64,000 bases of DNA from the NCBI GenBank assembly GCA_001683735.1, contig LUGG01000003.1:124001-188000 (forward strand), written 5' to 3'. Under the pieces are notes generated by a model, which did no database searches, was not told where the DNA came from, and was given only the letters and a program-made list of their open reading frames with translations. Position numbers and translations under genes: made by a program. Shown piece by piece: positions 1-12,582 of the stretch. How positions within the stretch are numbered: the stretch's first letter is position 1; each line of letters opens with the position of its first letter. This stretch comes from Grifola frondosa. Taxonomy: Eukaryota; Basidiomycota; Agaricomycetes; Polyporales; Grifolaceae.

Positions 1-1059
1 CCACGATCCCCATATCCTGAGAGCATAGCCAGACATACGGCAGAGGTCAGTCCTAAGCGTGAACCGTCTCCCCCTCATATGGATTACCTCCGTGCGCCCG
101 ACGAACAACCTGTTCCCAGTACGTCGTCATCCCTTTCCGCACCTCCTGCGCCTTCTGTGCCTGCACGACGTCCACGGGGGCGCCCGAGGAAAAAGCCTCT
201 CCCGGTCTGCTGCAGTCGACGCACGGCTCGCTCTGTGAACTACCCGTACCCGCAGTTCCCACCGCTTCCTACTCCCTCCGCTCCGCCACCTTTCCCGCGG
301 GGCCTACAGGATGCGCTCACGTCTCATGTTCCGATGTCGCTCGACGAAGTCGCGATGCCGGATCGTGAGGACCGTCCGGGTCAGGCCATTTTCAAGCTAA
401 ACGCTGCGGGTGCGCCGAAGGAGCCCGTGAAAAAGAAGCCCATAATGGCATGTTTATTCTGCAGAGAGCGGAAGATTGCGTGTGGGCCGCCCGTACCGGG
501 TGGCCCAGACCAGCGGTGCAAGTAAGTTCGAAACTCTTCCGTAAGGACGTTCGGGCGGCTGACATTATGCATGATAGTCAATGTGCGAGGCGCGGACTCG
601 TGTGCGAGTATCCCAAGGAGTCGCGGCGTGGGCAGCACAAACGCGGGCCCCGATCCGTGCGCATCCAGGCACTGACTGAGGCAGCTGCTGACAAGAAGCC
701 GAGTTCTCCCTCAGAGGCTCAAGAGGTCCCTGCAGCAGAAGGCGACACTGACTCCGTGCCTTCTGCCCCTGCCGAGCAGGACACTGTCTCCCAACTTCCA
801 TCTCCTACGTCCACGCTCAGTAACGCCTTATCACCAACAATTCGAGCTCGCCTCCCCTACGAAGCCTCGGGCGGGAGCTTCCAACCATCGCGAGCGCTCG
901 CGGTCGTCTTCGAGACCAGCGAAGGAGTGGGATCCTCAGGCCGTCGCAGCACGGCGTGCGATGTATCGGATGCAGCGGCGGATGGCCGTCCAGATGCAGC
1001 ACCAGTCGAGGATTGCGGCGAGCGCTGCCAACATTCTTCCTGTGATGTTGCCAACGTAA
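1..1059 (+). CDS. Zn2Cys6 fungal transcription factor, 5' partial
   Basis: The frame is open to the left edge, so the gene may begin outside the window; the first in-window ATG is at 79. The product is probably a nuclear DNA-binding regulator. A Pro/Ser-rich, basic N-terminal part (with an AT-hook-like GRPRKK stretch) leads to a binuclear zinc cluster. It starts MACLFCRERKIACGPP and, after an intron near 522-578 (gtaagt donor), continues NQCARRGLVCEYP, which gives the six-cysteine pattern of Zn2Cys6 proteins. The tail is Ser/Pro/Glu-rich and then Arg/Gln/Met-rich (YRMQRRMAVQMQHQSRIA), ending at TAA 1057-1059. Between about 780 and 844 the natural reading moves to another frame without an obvious intron, so I infer a one-base indel or an unrecognised small intron. 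No fungal-specific middle homology domain is visible. Its target genes cannot be told from the sequence. Confidence 0.8.
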
Positions 1060-1648
1060 TTGGGGTGTCGGGGCGTTGGCATCTTGACGGTATGTATTTT
1101 TGGCACCTTTCTTTGCGTTTCATATTGTTGCTCGAGTCGAATCAAATGTACACCCGTCGCTCGTTTTCTTTTTGTCCAATACTTTTGCTGTGTCGCTTTA
1201 TGCTATTTTTGTTATGACCTACTAATTCACGTTGTATGATGACGACGTTGTAGTTTTCGATGCCTGCTGACGATTTTGATGACCAATTTATTTTGTTGGC
1301 CTGTTCACCTACCAGGATTCTCGCTCAATGAACGATATTACTGGTGTTATCTCCGTGGAACCTCATATGATATTCGCGGAATCGTGACGGCATTTAGTGA
1401 GAACAGTTCCCAAGACCACATACTTCGAATATTACACGGCGGGACGATCGGGAACTGTGCCTCGTCGCTCGACACTAGAAGCAGGAGATGGCACCCAAAT
1501 ATCCAAAACGCGGACTGAAGTTGACACGTTAAGGTGCGTGCTGTCAGCCTTTGTGCACCATGAAATACGCCGCATCACTGTCGCCTTCACGACACGAAGC
1601 TTAGAGGAGTATATTCGATTAGATAGCCTACGACGGAGACCAATTCAG
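1060..1648. other. intergenic, nothing recognised
   Basis: This is the space between the zinc-cluster gene and the 3' end of the convergent uL14m gene. Short open frames exist (for example about 1276-1518), but none has a composition or motif I can support as coding. It probably holds the two 3' UTRs. Confidence 0.4.
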
Positions 1649-2119
1649 CTAGTCAACAACAGTGATGACGAACAGAAAACTCACCTTTGGTGCCAAACTG
1701 ACAATCTTTCCCCAACCCTTCATACGCAAATCCGCGCTGACGATACCACCAATACGCGTACCCAGCATCTCCCGCTTGTTGTTCAGCAACACGGCCGCAT
1801 TGTCGTCAAACCTGATATACCGCCCGTCTGGCCTGCGCACAGCCTTTCTCGTGCGCACGATAACTGCGCGACGTACGTCTCCTTTCCGGACCTTGACTGC
1901 GGTACTGCTCGTGGATGCCGCAACGGGCCTGGCCTTCTTAACCACGCAGACGATCTCATCGCCGACGCCGCCCCATCCATTGTTCACTTTTTGTTTCAGA
2001 ACGTTGACACATTCGACTAGGAGCGCCCCTGAGTTATCGATAACCTAAGAAGGCCCGTCAGCGGAAGTCGGAGGAATAGGATGAAGACAAACATTGAGTG
2101 TGCCCTTGAGGCCGATCAT
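1649..2119 (-). CDS. Mitochondrial large-subunit ribosomal protein uL14m
   Basis: This is a bacterial-type L14 protein of about 140 residues, the usual size for the mitochondrial form (Mrpl38 in yeast). In the mitoribosome large subunit it binds 23S-like rRNA at the subunit interface. The start exon (2093-2119) encodes [10 protein letters not shown] 48-base intron (2045-2092) follows, and exon 2 begins [17 protein letters not shown] and runs to the stop at 1649. Family signatures are [14 protein letters not shown], the basic block [49 protein letters not shown] and the C-terminal KIVSLAPKV. The two exons join in frame. No separate presequence is visible before the conserved MIGLKGTLN start, as is common for this protein. 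It lies head-to-head with the hexokinase gene. Confidence 0.92.
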
Positions 2120-2334
2120 GTCGCTGGGCAAGAAGAGCTTTCCAATATTGTTATAGCCGCTTATACTTTACTTATGGCGTTGTTAATGACTTTCTACCTG
2201 CATACAGTCGGAGTTCAAATTAAATAACAGTTGTACTTAGTTTACTCTGAGCGGATCCTTCCTCGATCATCTAAAGCTGTTCTCCCTCTTGTCCTCCGTC
2301 CCCCTATCTAACATTTTCCGCCCATTTCTATAAA
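2120..2334. promoter_or_regulatory. divergent promoter of uL14m and hexokinase
   Basis: Only 215 bases separate the two divergent start codons, so both core promoters must lie here. A TATA-like stretch (tataaaatgg) touches the hexokinase ATG and is more likely leader than TATA box. No other defined site is recognised. Confidence 0.4.
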
Positions 2335-4946
2335 ATGGCCTCTCGTCGAGGAAGTGGAAGCGTTACTCTCCCCTCGGGCCAGACCCTAGCATTCCACACC
2401 AGGTCTAGCGAGGATGACGATCTTCCCCACGCAACGAAGAAGTACGTCTGGCACTCACTGGGTTACTGAGCCTGCAGCGATCGGTGATAATGATAGGAAG
2501 ATGGCGGACCACCTCCGGAAGTACGAGAGCTTGTGAGTGCGATAGAGCAACTGCGCAGGGTGAGCGTACTGAATGGGGTACAGGTTCACTTTGACGCCGC
2601 AGCGAATGCGGATGATCGTTGAAGCATTCAAGGAGTCACTGGAGCTCGGTCTGTCGAAGCATGGACAGGTTGTGGTGAGTGTGCATGCTCTTGTCATGGT
2701 GGATCTTGCCAGCCACGTTCCATATGCACCGATCGTGGAACCGGAGTAGATTCGTGAGACAAATTTGCGAGTACTGCAATACTCGAACGCTCATTCGAGG
2801 TTGTTGTATTACTATTCTCACCGTAATTTCGGGTTCGCGAGTGTTTGACGTTCGGAGCATCTGCTTTGTTTGCGCTAGCCCGTGATGCGGTATGTGTACT
2901 GATCCGCGTGATTGCAGCCCATGATACCGACATACGTCTTCGGGTGGCCATCAGGGAACGAAACTGGGAATTTCCTCGCCGTTGACCTCGGTAAGTCTGC
3001 TCGTTCTTGCCTCATATGACGCATTCTGCTTCTTCTGTCGATATGAGATGCAAACGACTGCACTCAGGAGTAGTAACCTGTCGTGCGGGCTGAATGAGAG
3101 GGCTTTGCCGTAGAGCTCCACACTTATTGACACTACATCTGGCCGGCGCAGCAGTAACCCAGCGTTGGGCGCCCCACTCTCCGACGGTGCACATGCACAT
3201 TCTAGATCACCATGATCTGTAATGCGTTGTCAAATGGATTCACTAATTTTCCTGTCAGGCGGTACCAACCTTCGCGTATGCCTGGTCACGTTGGAAGGAG
3301 AGGGTAAATTCGAAATTACTCAATCGAAGTACCGCCTTTCGGAAGAGCAAAAGCAAGACGACGGCCAACGGCTTTTTGATTTCTGTGCTGAGTGCCTGAA
3401 GGCTTTCATAGTGTCCAATATCGAGAGCGGAGCCATCGGGAAGGACGAAGTCTTGCCGTTGGGATTCACAGTGGGTCGCATCGTTCATGTTGCTAGTCCT
3501 GACGCTGAGATCAAACGCAGTTCTCGTACCCTTGCTCGTGAGTCAGGTCTAGTAAAGTTGTGCTTGTGCTTGGTTGACATTCGGCTGTAGACAAGACCGA
3601 ATTGATCACGGAGTGCTCATCCGATGGACAAAGGGTTTTGGTGCAGCGAACACCGAAGGCTATGATGTTGTGGAAATGTTCCGGAAGAGCTTTGTGAAGC
3701 ACGTGCGTGGCCTATCTTAATTCCGTCTGGCGCAGTTTTTGACCACCTATTTTCTCGCAGTCTGTCCCCGCCGAGATCGTTGCACTGACGTGCGATACGA
3801 CCGGGACACTGATCGCTTCACATTACGTGAACCCCAGCACCCGCATCGCCTGCATTTTTGGAACGGGATGTAATGCCGCTTACATGGAACGTGTCGGTGA
3901 CATTCCGAAAATTGCGAGCTTGGGCATTGACCCGAATGCAGAGATGGCCATTAATTGCGAATGGGTACGTCCATTTCCCTGCCTCGAGTGCGACCAGTAT
4001 TGCTGATGAGAATTGCATATGGCGGAGAATAGGGCGCATTTGATTCCTTCGAGCATGAAAATCTACCAAGGACCAAGTATGACGCGATCATTGATGATAC
4101 ATCGAACAAGCCCGGTGAACAAGCGTTCGAGGTTAAATCCTGCTTAAATACCTTTGACATCACGGATTTAACATTTGTGGATTAGAAATTAATCTCGGGA
4201 CGATACCTGGGCGAAGATCCTGCGTCTGATCATTTTGTGAACTCATCGATGAAGGTGTCCTCTTCCTGGGACAAAACACATACAAGTTAGAGATACCGTA
4301 CTCCTTCGACACCGCCTTCCTGTCTTTGATGGAGAGGTATCTGGTTTCTCTCCTCGTGCTCTAGCTCCATTTGACCATGATCTCTGCAGTGACCCAACAG
4401 ATGAGCTGCTCATGATTATTGGGATTTTCACGCACTTCTTTGCGGTGGAAACGACATTGGCGGAACGCCAGTTCTTCCGCGCGCTGGCGAAGCTTGTCGG
4501 TCGTCGCGCAGCAAGACTTAGTGCATGTGGAATCGCGGCGATCGTCAGCAAGATGGGCTACCTGGAAGAGGGATGCGCGGTCGGCGCGGATGGGTCATTG
4601 TACAATGTAAGCGTGCATGCGAAGCGGTAATTGGTTGTGCAATTACTGATTTGTGCTTTGTAGAAATACCCCAGCTTTGCGGAGAGGATACACGAGGGGC
4701 TGGTGGATATATTCGGAGCGAAGGGACGGTAAGTCGTAATACGTTTTCGGTTGGTTTGCGGCAGGCATCTGAATATTGTATCGTAGTAACGTTGTCACAT
4801 ATCATGCTGAAGACGGTAGCGGGATTGGTAGTGCTATCGTCGCAGGTTCGTCTTGTGGCTGTATAACTATTATGCATCTTATGAATGTACGCTCTGCAGC
4901 CATGACAAAGATGAGGAAGGATGCGGGCATATATCCTAACCTGTAA
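2335..4946 (+). CDS. Hexokinase (two frame breaks)
   Basis: Hexokinase phosphorylates glucose and other hexoses at C6 with ATP in the cytosol. Start is MASRRGSGSVTLPSGQTL; the gene is cut by about ten short introns. Readable motifs in order are KYESLFTLTPQRMRMIVEAF, FLAVDLGGTNLRVCLVTLEG (phosphate-1 loop), LPLGFTFSYPCSQ (sugar site), IDHGVLIRWTKGFGA, ACIFGTGCNAAY, INCEWGAFDSF (glucose-contacting Glu), ELIDEGVLFLGQ, CGIAAIVSKMGY and the C-terminal GSGIGSAIVAAMTK, ending YPNL. Overall length and order match full-length fungal hexokinases. In the exon near 4185-4320, aligning to the expected GRYLGE-ILRLII-CELIDEG needs two single-base removals, near 4215 and 4235. This is either real damage or uncorrected indels; all conserved residues around the breaks are intact, which favours sequence error. 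It may be hexokinase or the related glucokinase. Confidence 0.88.
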
Positions 4947-6269
4947 GCGTTATTTATGCGGCATCTTCTATATAGTGGAGAAAGGAAGAAAGAAACTATG
5001 GAAAGGCATCTTGTAACATAAACCGTAGTCATCATTGCTCTTGTATGCTGCACCCGCTGCCCAATATTGTCTCCAATTAGTTACTATCATAGATGAGGAC
5101 AGTCCTCGGATTGTGCAATTTTTGTTGTCTGTAAATATGTAGTCAGCATCTGTAAATCGTACTTGTCGTTTTGGCTTGATCACCGTGATCGATCATCAAG
5201 TTCGACTTATTCGATCCTCTCGACTCTTCTGGGAGACTCATAATCCCAGCAGTATGCACCTCCTTCGCTGAGCCAACAAAGGCCAACAATCACTAGAGAA
5301 TGTCAGACACAATGACCACGTTGCGTCCATGCTTGGATACAACGTACCAGACCACGACCTTTCAGCTTGAAACTCAAACCGAATTGAATAGGTAGGCCGA
5401 TTGCAGCTTCTAGCTGCTTGGCAGAGGCGGTACATGTCAACTGACCTCTATTTGGCACACGAAGCGAAGCAATGGCGCTAAGCACCCAATTGAACACCGG
5501 GTCTGGACTGGGTTGCTGTGGTACCCACGCTCTCGCAAGGGGTAATCGTGTTATCCTTTTGAACGGCCTCTGATTCTGAATACTCTACTCGCTGACGTAG
5601 CCAGGACTACCATCTTGTATTCCAGCTCATCAAACAGACTCGAATGCAATACAACCTTCTCTTATCGATGACCGTAGAGAAGGCATTCGAGCAGGCATTA
5701 ACAACGGGATCCGCTGCATTATTGTGTGGCAGCACTGCTCGGGCATCTCCCGACTTGCAAAGTCGTCGCCAACTTCTTGGGATGGGAGAGAAATGGCATG
5801 AGCTACGTAAATGCGCCACTGCTTCCATACGTCGGACTTGCAACTGAGGAAATGCATTACTACCACGGGTTCTATAGCATTCTCGAGGCTGCAGGCATGT
5901 CTTCTATTTCAGCACTGGACGCACCAATGTCGGAAATTGTGATCTATCTCCAATCATTGAGAAAAATTATGCTTAGGATAACGGTGTGTATGCTCCCCAA
6001 TTTCCTAACTAACAGATCTTCGCTCTAGGATAGCGCCGATGATCCTGCACATATGTCAGTTTGTTATCACCCCGAATTTTTAGAATCTGCGGGGTCCCAA
6101 TGTGATGAAACTACGTACAACGCCACACAAGCTGAAATAAGTGTTAATGAAATTTTCGACTTTGCTCTTCACAGATAACTGATTACGTCTAGCAGAACAG
6201 TGCCTCTTCAGTAATCAGTAATACCGCCGGATCTACCCCAATCCAGTGCCCTGAGCACACATAATAGTG
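4947..6269. other. unassigned region with degraded open frames
   Basis: This 1.3 kb stretch has no gene I recognise. Frame 5726-6028 (+) gives a 100-residue open stretch (starting MAALLGHLPTCKVVANFLGW), and neighbouring frames at 5644-5847 are also open. None continues past stops or shows a known motif. It could be decayed sequence upstream of the TPR-CHAT gene or an unidentified small gene. Confidence 0.25.
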
Positions 6270-8998
6270 GTATCGATCTATGGCGGCGTTGTTGTCGCAA
6301 AGCTCTGGCGCGGATCGGGTAACGAAGCAGATGAGCCATCAGCTCGTTCCCGAATTCCACTATGGTCAAGCTTGCAGCCTACTTCCATCCTCTTCCTGAA
6401 GACGACGCTCACTCTCCTATCGTGCAATTGATATCTGGCCTCTCACTGGTAGCCTTGAACGAAATTTCACAGGACCATGAGGTTGCGCAGCCGTGTCTCT
6501 GGCCCTCCATGGAACTAAAGCTACTGTCTGGAGCACCGGTCTATCTCCATTGACGTTCACTTTCGTTCCTAATTGAGATTTACAGGCTTTTGGCGCGTAG
6601 GGCTGTCCGATTCGAGCTTCTGGACTAGACTATCGATGTCTCACAACTCGTCCTAGAATTGCATATGGAGGCTTTCCTTGATGGCGTAGAACCCGTCGTC
6701 CTCTTTGTGGCCGAATTGGCCGAATGTCTACTCAATCGTTATTGCACGCCGGGCTGTCTAGAAGATTTGGACATTGCCGTTCAATATATTTCGCTCGGTT
6801 TCACATCAGGAGACGAAAATGACGATATCCACGCCTGTTGTGTGCTCGGTGACGTATACCGCAGCCCTCGCTACATGCTATTGGGCGATTTCGAAGACCT
6901 CGACCTAGTTCTGCATCACGGAGTGGAATGCAGTAATTGGACGAGCCGTTGCGCAGCCCGCTGATGCATCCGAATGCTTCTTCGGGATTGTATCTTTTGG
7001 CGATGTCGCTGCCACAGAAGTTTGCGCTCGTCTCTGATTTGGAAGCGGTAACCAATGCCATCTCGTCCTGCCGCAAAGCTGTGAAATTACGTCCAGCTCA
7101 TCGTCCGTTACACTCCGTGTATCGATCTCAGCTTGCAACCCCACTCCTTACTCGCTTCGAGGCACACGAGCTTTCCGCCGACGTGTAAGCTGCGATCGAT
7201 CAGTGTTGTTTCCGCTGTAACGACGAAGACGAAAGAAAGCTACTCTCATGTCCCTCCAGAAGTCCTTTTGGGACGCTCTTGGCCTTACACGGCCAGCAGA
7301 ATGGAGACTTGGCCGAAATCGACGATGGCGTGCGCTGTGTTGTCGTAGCTCGCAAGAATCTGTCGGTTTCGCCGCACCAGTCTCGCGTCGAGGTATCTTG
7401 CAGCGCACCTGCTCTCCCGAGTGCGACATACAAACGAAGCCGAGGACCTCCAAACCTCAATGTGCCACCCGTCTCCGGCGTACGCGAAGGCAAAGGATAG
7501 CATAGTTTACAGCATCGCTTCTCACACCCATCACGAGGACGCAATCAGAAGGTTGCGTGAGGTGGCATGGTCATCCGGACATTCTTCTCTGCGCCTTCAA
7601 GCTGCCTTGAATTGGGCACGGGCTGCAGCACACCAGGGTCCACATGACTCTCCCGAAGCATTGGAAGTAGCTTTGGACAATTTTTACCCCGCATAGCATG
7701 GGATGATAACCGCATGTCGACACAACGTAGAGTGCTGACATCACAATCCTCCGATATAGCGTTCTGAGCTGCGGCCTGTACCATCGAATGCGGAGCACTT
7801 GAAAAGGCTATTTCGCTTCTAGATCATGGCTGGAGTGTCCTTTGGTCGCAGTCACTGCAACTCCTGCTTGGTCGGAAACGTCATCCACCGGATCCCACTC
7901 GTTCAAGTGACGACTATCAATTTGGATGCTTGTCTAGTGCTTGTCGCGGATGGCTTGTGGGATCTCCGACCGCACCGGCGGATTCCCTTCCGAGACATCG
8001 ATTGTGAAATATTGATGTTATTTCGAGACCATCACAGTCGGCAGCGAAGAGACGAAGCGAAGAAGTTGACTGAAATTTTCAGGTTCAATGCGTATATGGA
8101 ACGATTCATGTCTTTGAATGCGATGTTTCGGAATATGTGGGGAGACATAGTCCTGCCAATAGATGGACGTCTCTCCGTTCGACGGTCAACAACCCTAAAG
8201 CGGCGGCGTCAGCTCTCTTCCGATCGCTATAACTCTCCGAAAATCCAACTTCAGGTGCCTTGTGTGAGAAAAGGATTGAGAAAGGGACGATAGTATGAGC
8301 GCTCATCACCTCCGTTATGTTGCCATTATTTTCAGCCGCGATTGTTTTCAGCCTGTCCCTTTACCCGATTTTTTGCTTGACGAGACCCACGGGTGGGCGG
8401 AAGGTCTCAGATAGTGGATATTTGCCTTGAACACTGGAGCCATACTTCGGATTTGTATCTCATCCCAGTGCTACGGCGGACGTGGAGCACTCTCATATCA
8501 CCCATTCTTGACCGCCTGGTTATGCGCTCCGAGTGCCCTTTGCGCATCTGGTGGTGCTCTACAGGTCCTCTGGCGTTCCATGCCATTCATGCCGCTGGGC
8601 CTATTGAAGAGGGCAAGCGTGATCTCCCAGAATTAGTAGTTTCTTCTTACATGCCTACACTGCACTGCTTTTTCCCGAGCTTACGAATCGTCTTGTGCAT
8701 CCTTCCGTATCTTGCTGCTGGTCAGCCAGGGGCGCCGGAACTGTTGGATCTCCAAGCCGTGTTGAAGGAAATGAACACGATCCGCAAGCTGTGCGCACGT
8801 CGGCGAAGAAGCTGCCATCCTGAAGGTCTCACGCGCGCTGCCCGAGCGCACCTGGCTGTGTCTCGTGCCATGCATATCAGTGTGGGGACTATCCTGTCCA
8901 CAGCGCGTTCTTTCTGCACAATGGGCAGCAGGAGCTCGTGTTCCTGTGGGGATGCTAGTCTGCCGGACAAGTGCATCCATCTTGCGGCGGGCATGTAA
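6270..8998 (+). pseudogene. TPR-CHAT protein gene, decayed
   Basis: CHAT domains are caspase-like peptidases related to separase. Agaricomycetes carry many copies with N-terminal TPR repeats, of mostly unknown role. Signatures lie in order but in several frames. An N-terminal block reads VSIYGGVVVAKLWRGSGNEA (about 6270), followed by DAHSPIVQLISGLSLVALNE (about 6400). TPR-like helices follow (RYCTPGCLEDLDIAVQYIS near 6740, ALVSDLEAVTNAISSCRKAV near 7030, LRLQAALNWARAAAHQGP near 7600). The linker LDHGWSVLWSQSLQLL (about 7820) and the CHAT core PLRIWWCSTGPLAFHAIHAA and VVSSYMPTLH (8540-8670) come next. The expected HLACHG histidine motif is damaged (HLAVSRA or equivalent near 8850). The LSACQT cysteine segment is missing, with the frame jumping straight to IHLAAGM at the end. 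With many frame jumps and no intact catalytic dyad, it should be non-functional as a peptidase. Confidence 0.75.
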
Positions 8999-9232
8999 TT
9001 CCCTGGCGTCCGTGCCGACGTGGACACGACGTGCTCCTTACTAGGAAAGTCTATGGACAATTTTATGAAAGCAAGAGTGGGCCCAATCCGTTGGAAGCTG
9101 CTGGAGCATTGTAAGAGCGATGAAAGATGCTGACTATTCAGTGTCGTAGTATTCTTGGACCACGGGATACAGAGGTTGATACATTGTACGTTATAACCGA
9201 TTTCAAGTAGCGAGATCTTGCGCATGCGAAAA

Positions 9233-11334
9233 TCAATCCATGTTCAAGGCTTGCGCGATTAGTTCTTCGGCATGCTTTGACCGAGGCAATGTCGCATTTG
9301 AAGGGAACCGGAAAGCTGCACGGTCTGTCATGAGCGAAATTTCAGTACCAAATAGGATGGTTGGGAAACTTACGTGATGCCCCATCCGTGTACTCTCCGG
9401 ACGGCATAATGAATTCGCCATCCGCGCCTCGCACGGGTAAGATGTCGAAAGTCGCTAAGGTGCATGCAACCGTCATGAACAAGAACTCTTCGCCCAAGTG
9501 GCGACCTGGACAAACGCTGGTAGATGGGGAGGTCAGGCTATGCTGGCGTGGCTCGGGTGCAATGATTACCGTCTTCCGAAGCCAAACGCGATATCCCAAG
9601 GGCTCGGCATGCTATCTGCATCCTTGGAGAGCCACCGTTCAGGATTGAATACCTCGGGTTCTGGAAAAACAGTTTCGTCATGTAACATAGCCCTAGCATC
9701 GTTTATAGTTGTCAGTCCGGTCATGAACCAATAAATCCTGTATCGTACCATATGTTGACAATGATAAACGTATTCTTCGCAACGTGAAATCCGTCATGAA
9801 TATCTTCTTTCGAAGGCGATCGGGTGACTATTGCAATAGATGGAGATTTGCAATGATCTCAGATATGTGCTTGGAAATTGCGACTAACCCATGGCTACGG
9901 AAGGGAAGCATCGAACCATTTCTGCCAAGATGGCCTGCGTGTAAGGGAGATTCGCGCGGTCATCGTACTGGGGTAGACGGTCTCTCCCGATGACTCGGTC
10001 TATCTCAGCGTGTGCTTTTCGTTGAATATCTTGATGCATGGTCATCGTGAGGAAGAGGGTCATGAGAGAGGATACGCTCTGGGAAGTTGTAAGTTAAGTG
10101 CTACACAAAAAATATAAATACACAACGAACAGTATCTGCACCTCCTGAAATCGAAATAAATCAACTTCTTCTACTCATCGAAATAAATCACACATACCAG
10201 TAACAACCTGAGCTGCAGTATACATAAGAAGGTCTTCGGGGTACTCTTCAGATCCCATGATGACTTTGGATACCAGGGATGGTGTTGCTATTCCCTTTTT
10301 CTGTTCCACAAATGTCAGAATGGCACACTCGATCATCACTGCCAAACTAACAATCTCATCTTGCACACGATGATAGCCGCGTTCCGCAAGCTCGGTGTAC
10401 TGATCACGCCAAGACAAGGCTTCTCGCTTGAATCCCATTCGGGAAGGAAGTCGGGAAATCCGCCACTGCAATTCCGTCAGACGCGGCAGGGCTACTTTGA
10501 GCCTGCGGACGTACGAAATGGAAAGAAGTCCACGGGGCGCGCGCCGATAGTGTTTGCGCGAGCAAAATTCTGCACTGTTACATCTGCCATTTCCACCCAC
10601 GGGTCGTGATTGCCTTGGACCTTATAGCCATATGCAACTTCCAAGGTGATACCTGCCGGTACGCTATTTGTTCAAGAACCGTCAGACTTGGTCAGTTAGT
10701 CTAAACAGTAGCAGAATGACCTTCGTAGATGTTGGATGAAATCTTCGGGAGTTCGGAGGAGGTTGCCAAGAAGTTTCATAACGTGATGTTCGACCACAGA
10801 ATGAAAGTTCTCCAATTGTCGGGGATGGAGAATTAGATTCAGCATCTTCCGTGCCTGCCGCAAACGGCCAGCGTCAGGCTCGAACAGGACACCCCGCACC
10901 ATTCCGGCTCTGTGGCGGATTTTCAAGATCACAAAAAGCCAAAATGATACAATACCCACAGTTCTATCATTTTAGGAAAGGGCCTACTCCAATATGTGCC
11001 GGACTTGCTATCGAGTATCTCACGAGCTACTGCGACATTGTTGATGACTAGCATTGGGGTGCGAAATATGCGAAGAGAGAAGATAGGACCTACGTCAGGT
11101 GATAAGAAACATCATCTCCGGTAGCATCTTCAATGCAATAACCAACTTACCATGTTTGCGACTTAAAGCGGCCAGCTGGACCCATATTCTCTTTGGCGGT
11201 ATAACATTCCCAACAATAGGATAAGGCTTGGGTCCGGGAAATCGAGGAACACCGCGACCTCCAAAAGGAAAAACCCTATCCAAGATGACCAGACCAACAA
11301 CGATCAGCGCAGCATAAAGCCATGATTCCCACAT
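9233..11334 (-). CDS. Cytochrome P450 monooxygenase 1
   Basis: This is a full-length microsomal P450 with many short introns. It starts MWESWLYAALIVVGLVILDR (N-terminal membrane anchor), then the Pro-rich hinge FPGPKPYPIVGNVIPP. The I-helix motif is split across introns by a 14-base mini exon near 10133-10146 and reads TGGADT before SVSSLMTLFL. The K-helix ExxR is present in LAEMVRCFP, followed by FNPERWL and the heme loop FGFGRR/CPGRHLGEE with its cysteine. The C-terminus is RFPSNATLPRSKHAEELI, with the stop at 9233. The family resembles O-methylsterigmatocystin-oxidoreductase-type P450s common in polypores. The substrate is unknown; a role in secondary or xenobiotic metabolism is inference. 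Its sequence is related to P450-2 and P450-3 further right. All key residues are present. Confidence 0.88.
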
Positions 11335-12582
11335 CTCGTTTCAGACCCTCGTGAGTGAGAGTAGCTTGAGGTTATGTTGAAGAGCGGGCACGATATCAAC
11401 GACGACAAAAGCTGTGACGCCAACTCCGACAAATGTGCTCCAGATTGTCTAAGACCATGTCTGTGATAAACGCGCCATATTTCAAGCCCGATTTGACTTG
11501 AGACTATTGCCGTCGGGATGGTCGGCGAGGACATACTAGTCTGAATACGTGAGAAAAATTGGATAGCATGAAGTTCACGAAAACTCAACCTCTGTGGGCC
11601 TGGAATAAACTTTGACGATGGCATGTGTGTTGGTCCTATTGAGTTCAATTCAGCACAAATATTCGAAAGGCAGGAGCACACCGACCCGAGCGCTTGGCTG
11701 AGTGCCGTTGAGTGCTATCTCGTGGTGAAACAGACGCCCAAGGCGTTATCTCGATTATCGGCTTTCTCTGTTACCGAATCAGTGCAGATCAGAACTACTA
11801 TTCCCTCCTTAGACCTCCATACAAGTTCGTTTTCGAAAAATCAAATCGGGACAACCTCACGCGCAGTGCACATTGTGCTAGCGTTCTCATGCATCATGAT
11901 CCGATACGCGATGTCCGGGTCCTCACATCATTCAACATTTGATTCCAAGTTACAACTTTCAACTTGCACTACTTGCCTCACATCCACTGATCTTGGTGGA
12001 CGGCATTCTCGGAGGGCGAGAGTTTGGACGCTTGGCAAGGGCCTTAGCCAAAGGCTTGTATCACCAATTCAAAGTTAGCTCACTGTTCGGGCATCATGGA
12101 CCTCTGCCCGGAAGATTAAGCCGCCGCCAGCGCTGAACATATTGCAGGTCAGTATCATAGGATTCAGAATCATATTGTGGAGCACCTGAATATGTCGCTA
12201 TATAGAGAGCTGGTGACAAGCCTTCTGGACAGCACTCCGCCGGTACGCGGCTCAATGGTTAGGATTGGGACATTGTGAATGGTCTATGCTGTTATTGCCG
12301 CCGGTATGTTGCTGGTCTGCATTGTGCAGTGCATACCTGCCGCCCACATGCGCCCATTTTGTTCTTCTAGGATCCATAGTACTGTTGGACTCGTACGATA
12401 TGTTCGCCAAGCTTTCTTGTCAATACTTTGGTGACGCTTATGCTTATTCTGGTAACTTTGAGAGCGGATGCTACGGTTCGGACTCTCGGCCATCACATTA
12501 TCCTACACAGGCCTTGCATTTAAAAGCCCATGTACGTTGCCCAATTCTTCATCTCAGCTCCCTTTCCCTACAGATCTCAAAG
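11335..12582. other. intergenic, 1.2 kb, nothing recognised
   Basis: This lies between the 5' end of P450-1 and carboxylesterase 1, which diverge, so it should hold both promoters. Open frames (for example 11623-12078) have low-information composition and no motif that I can support. Confidence 0.4.
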
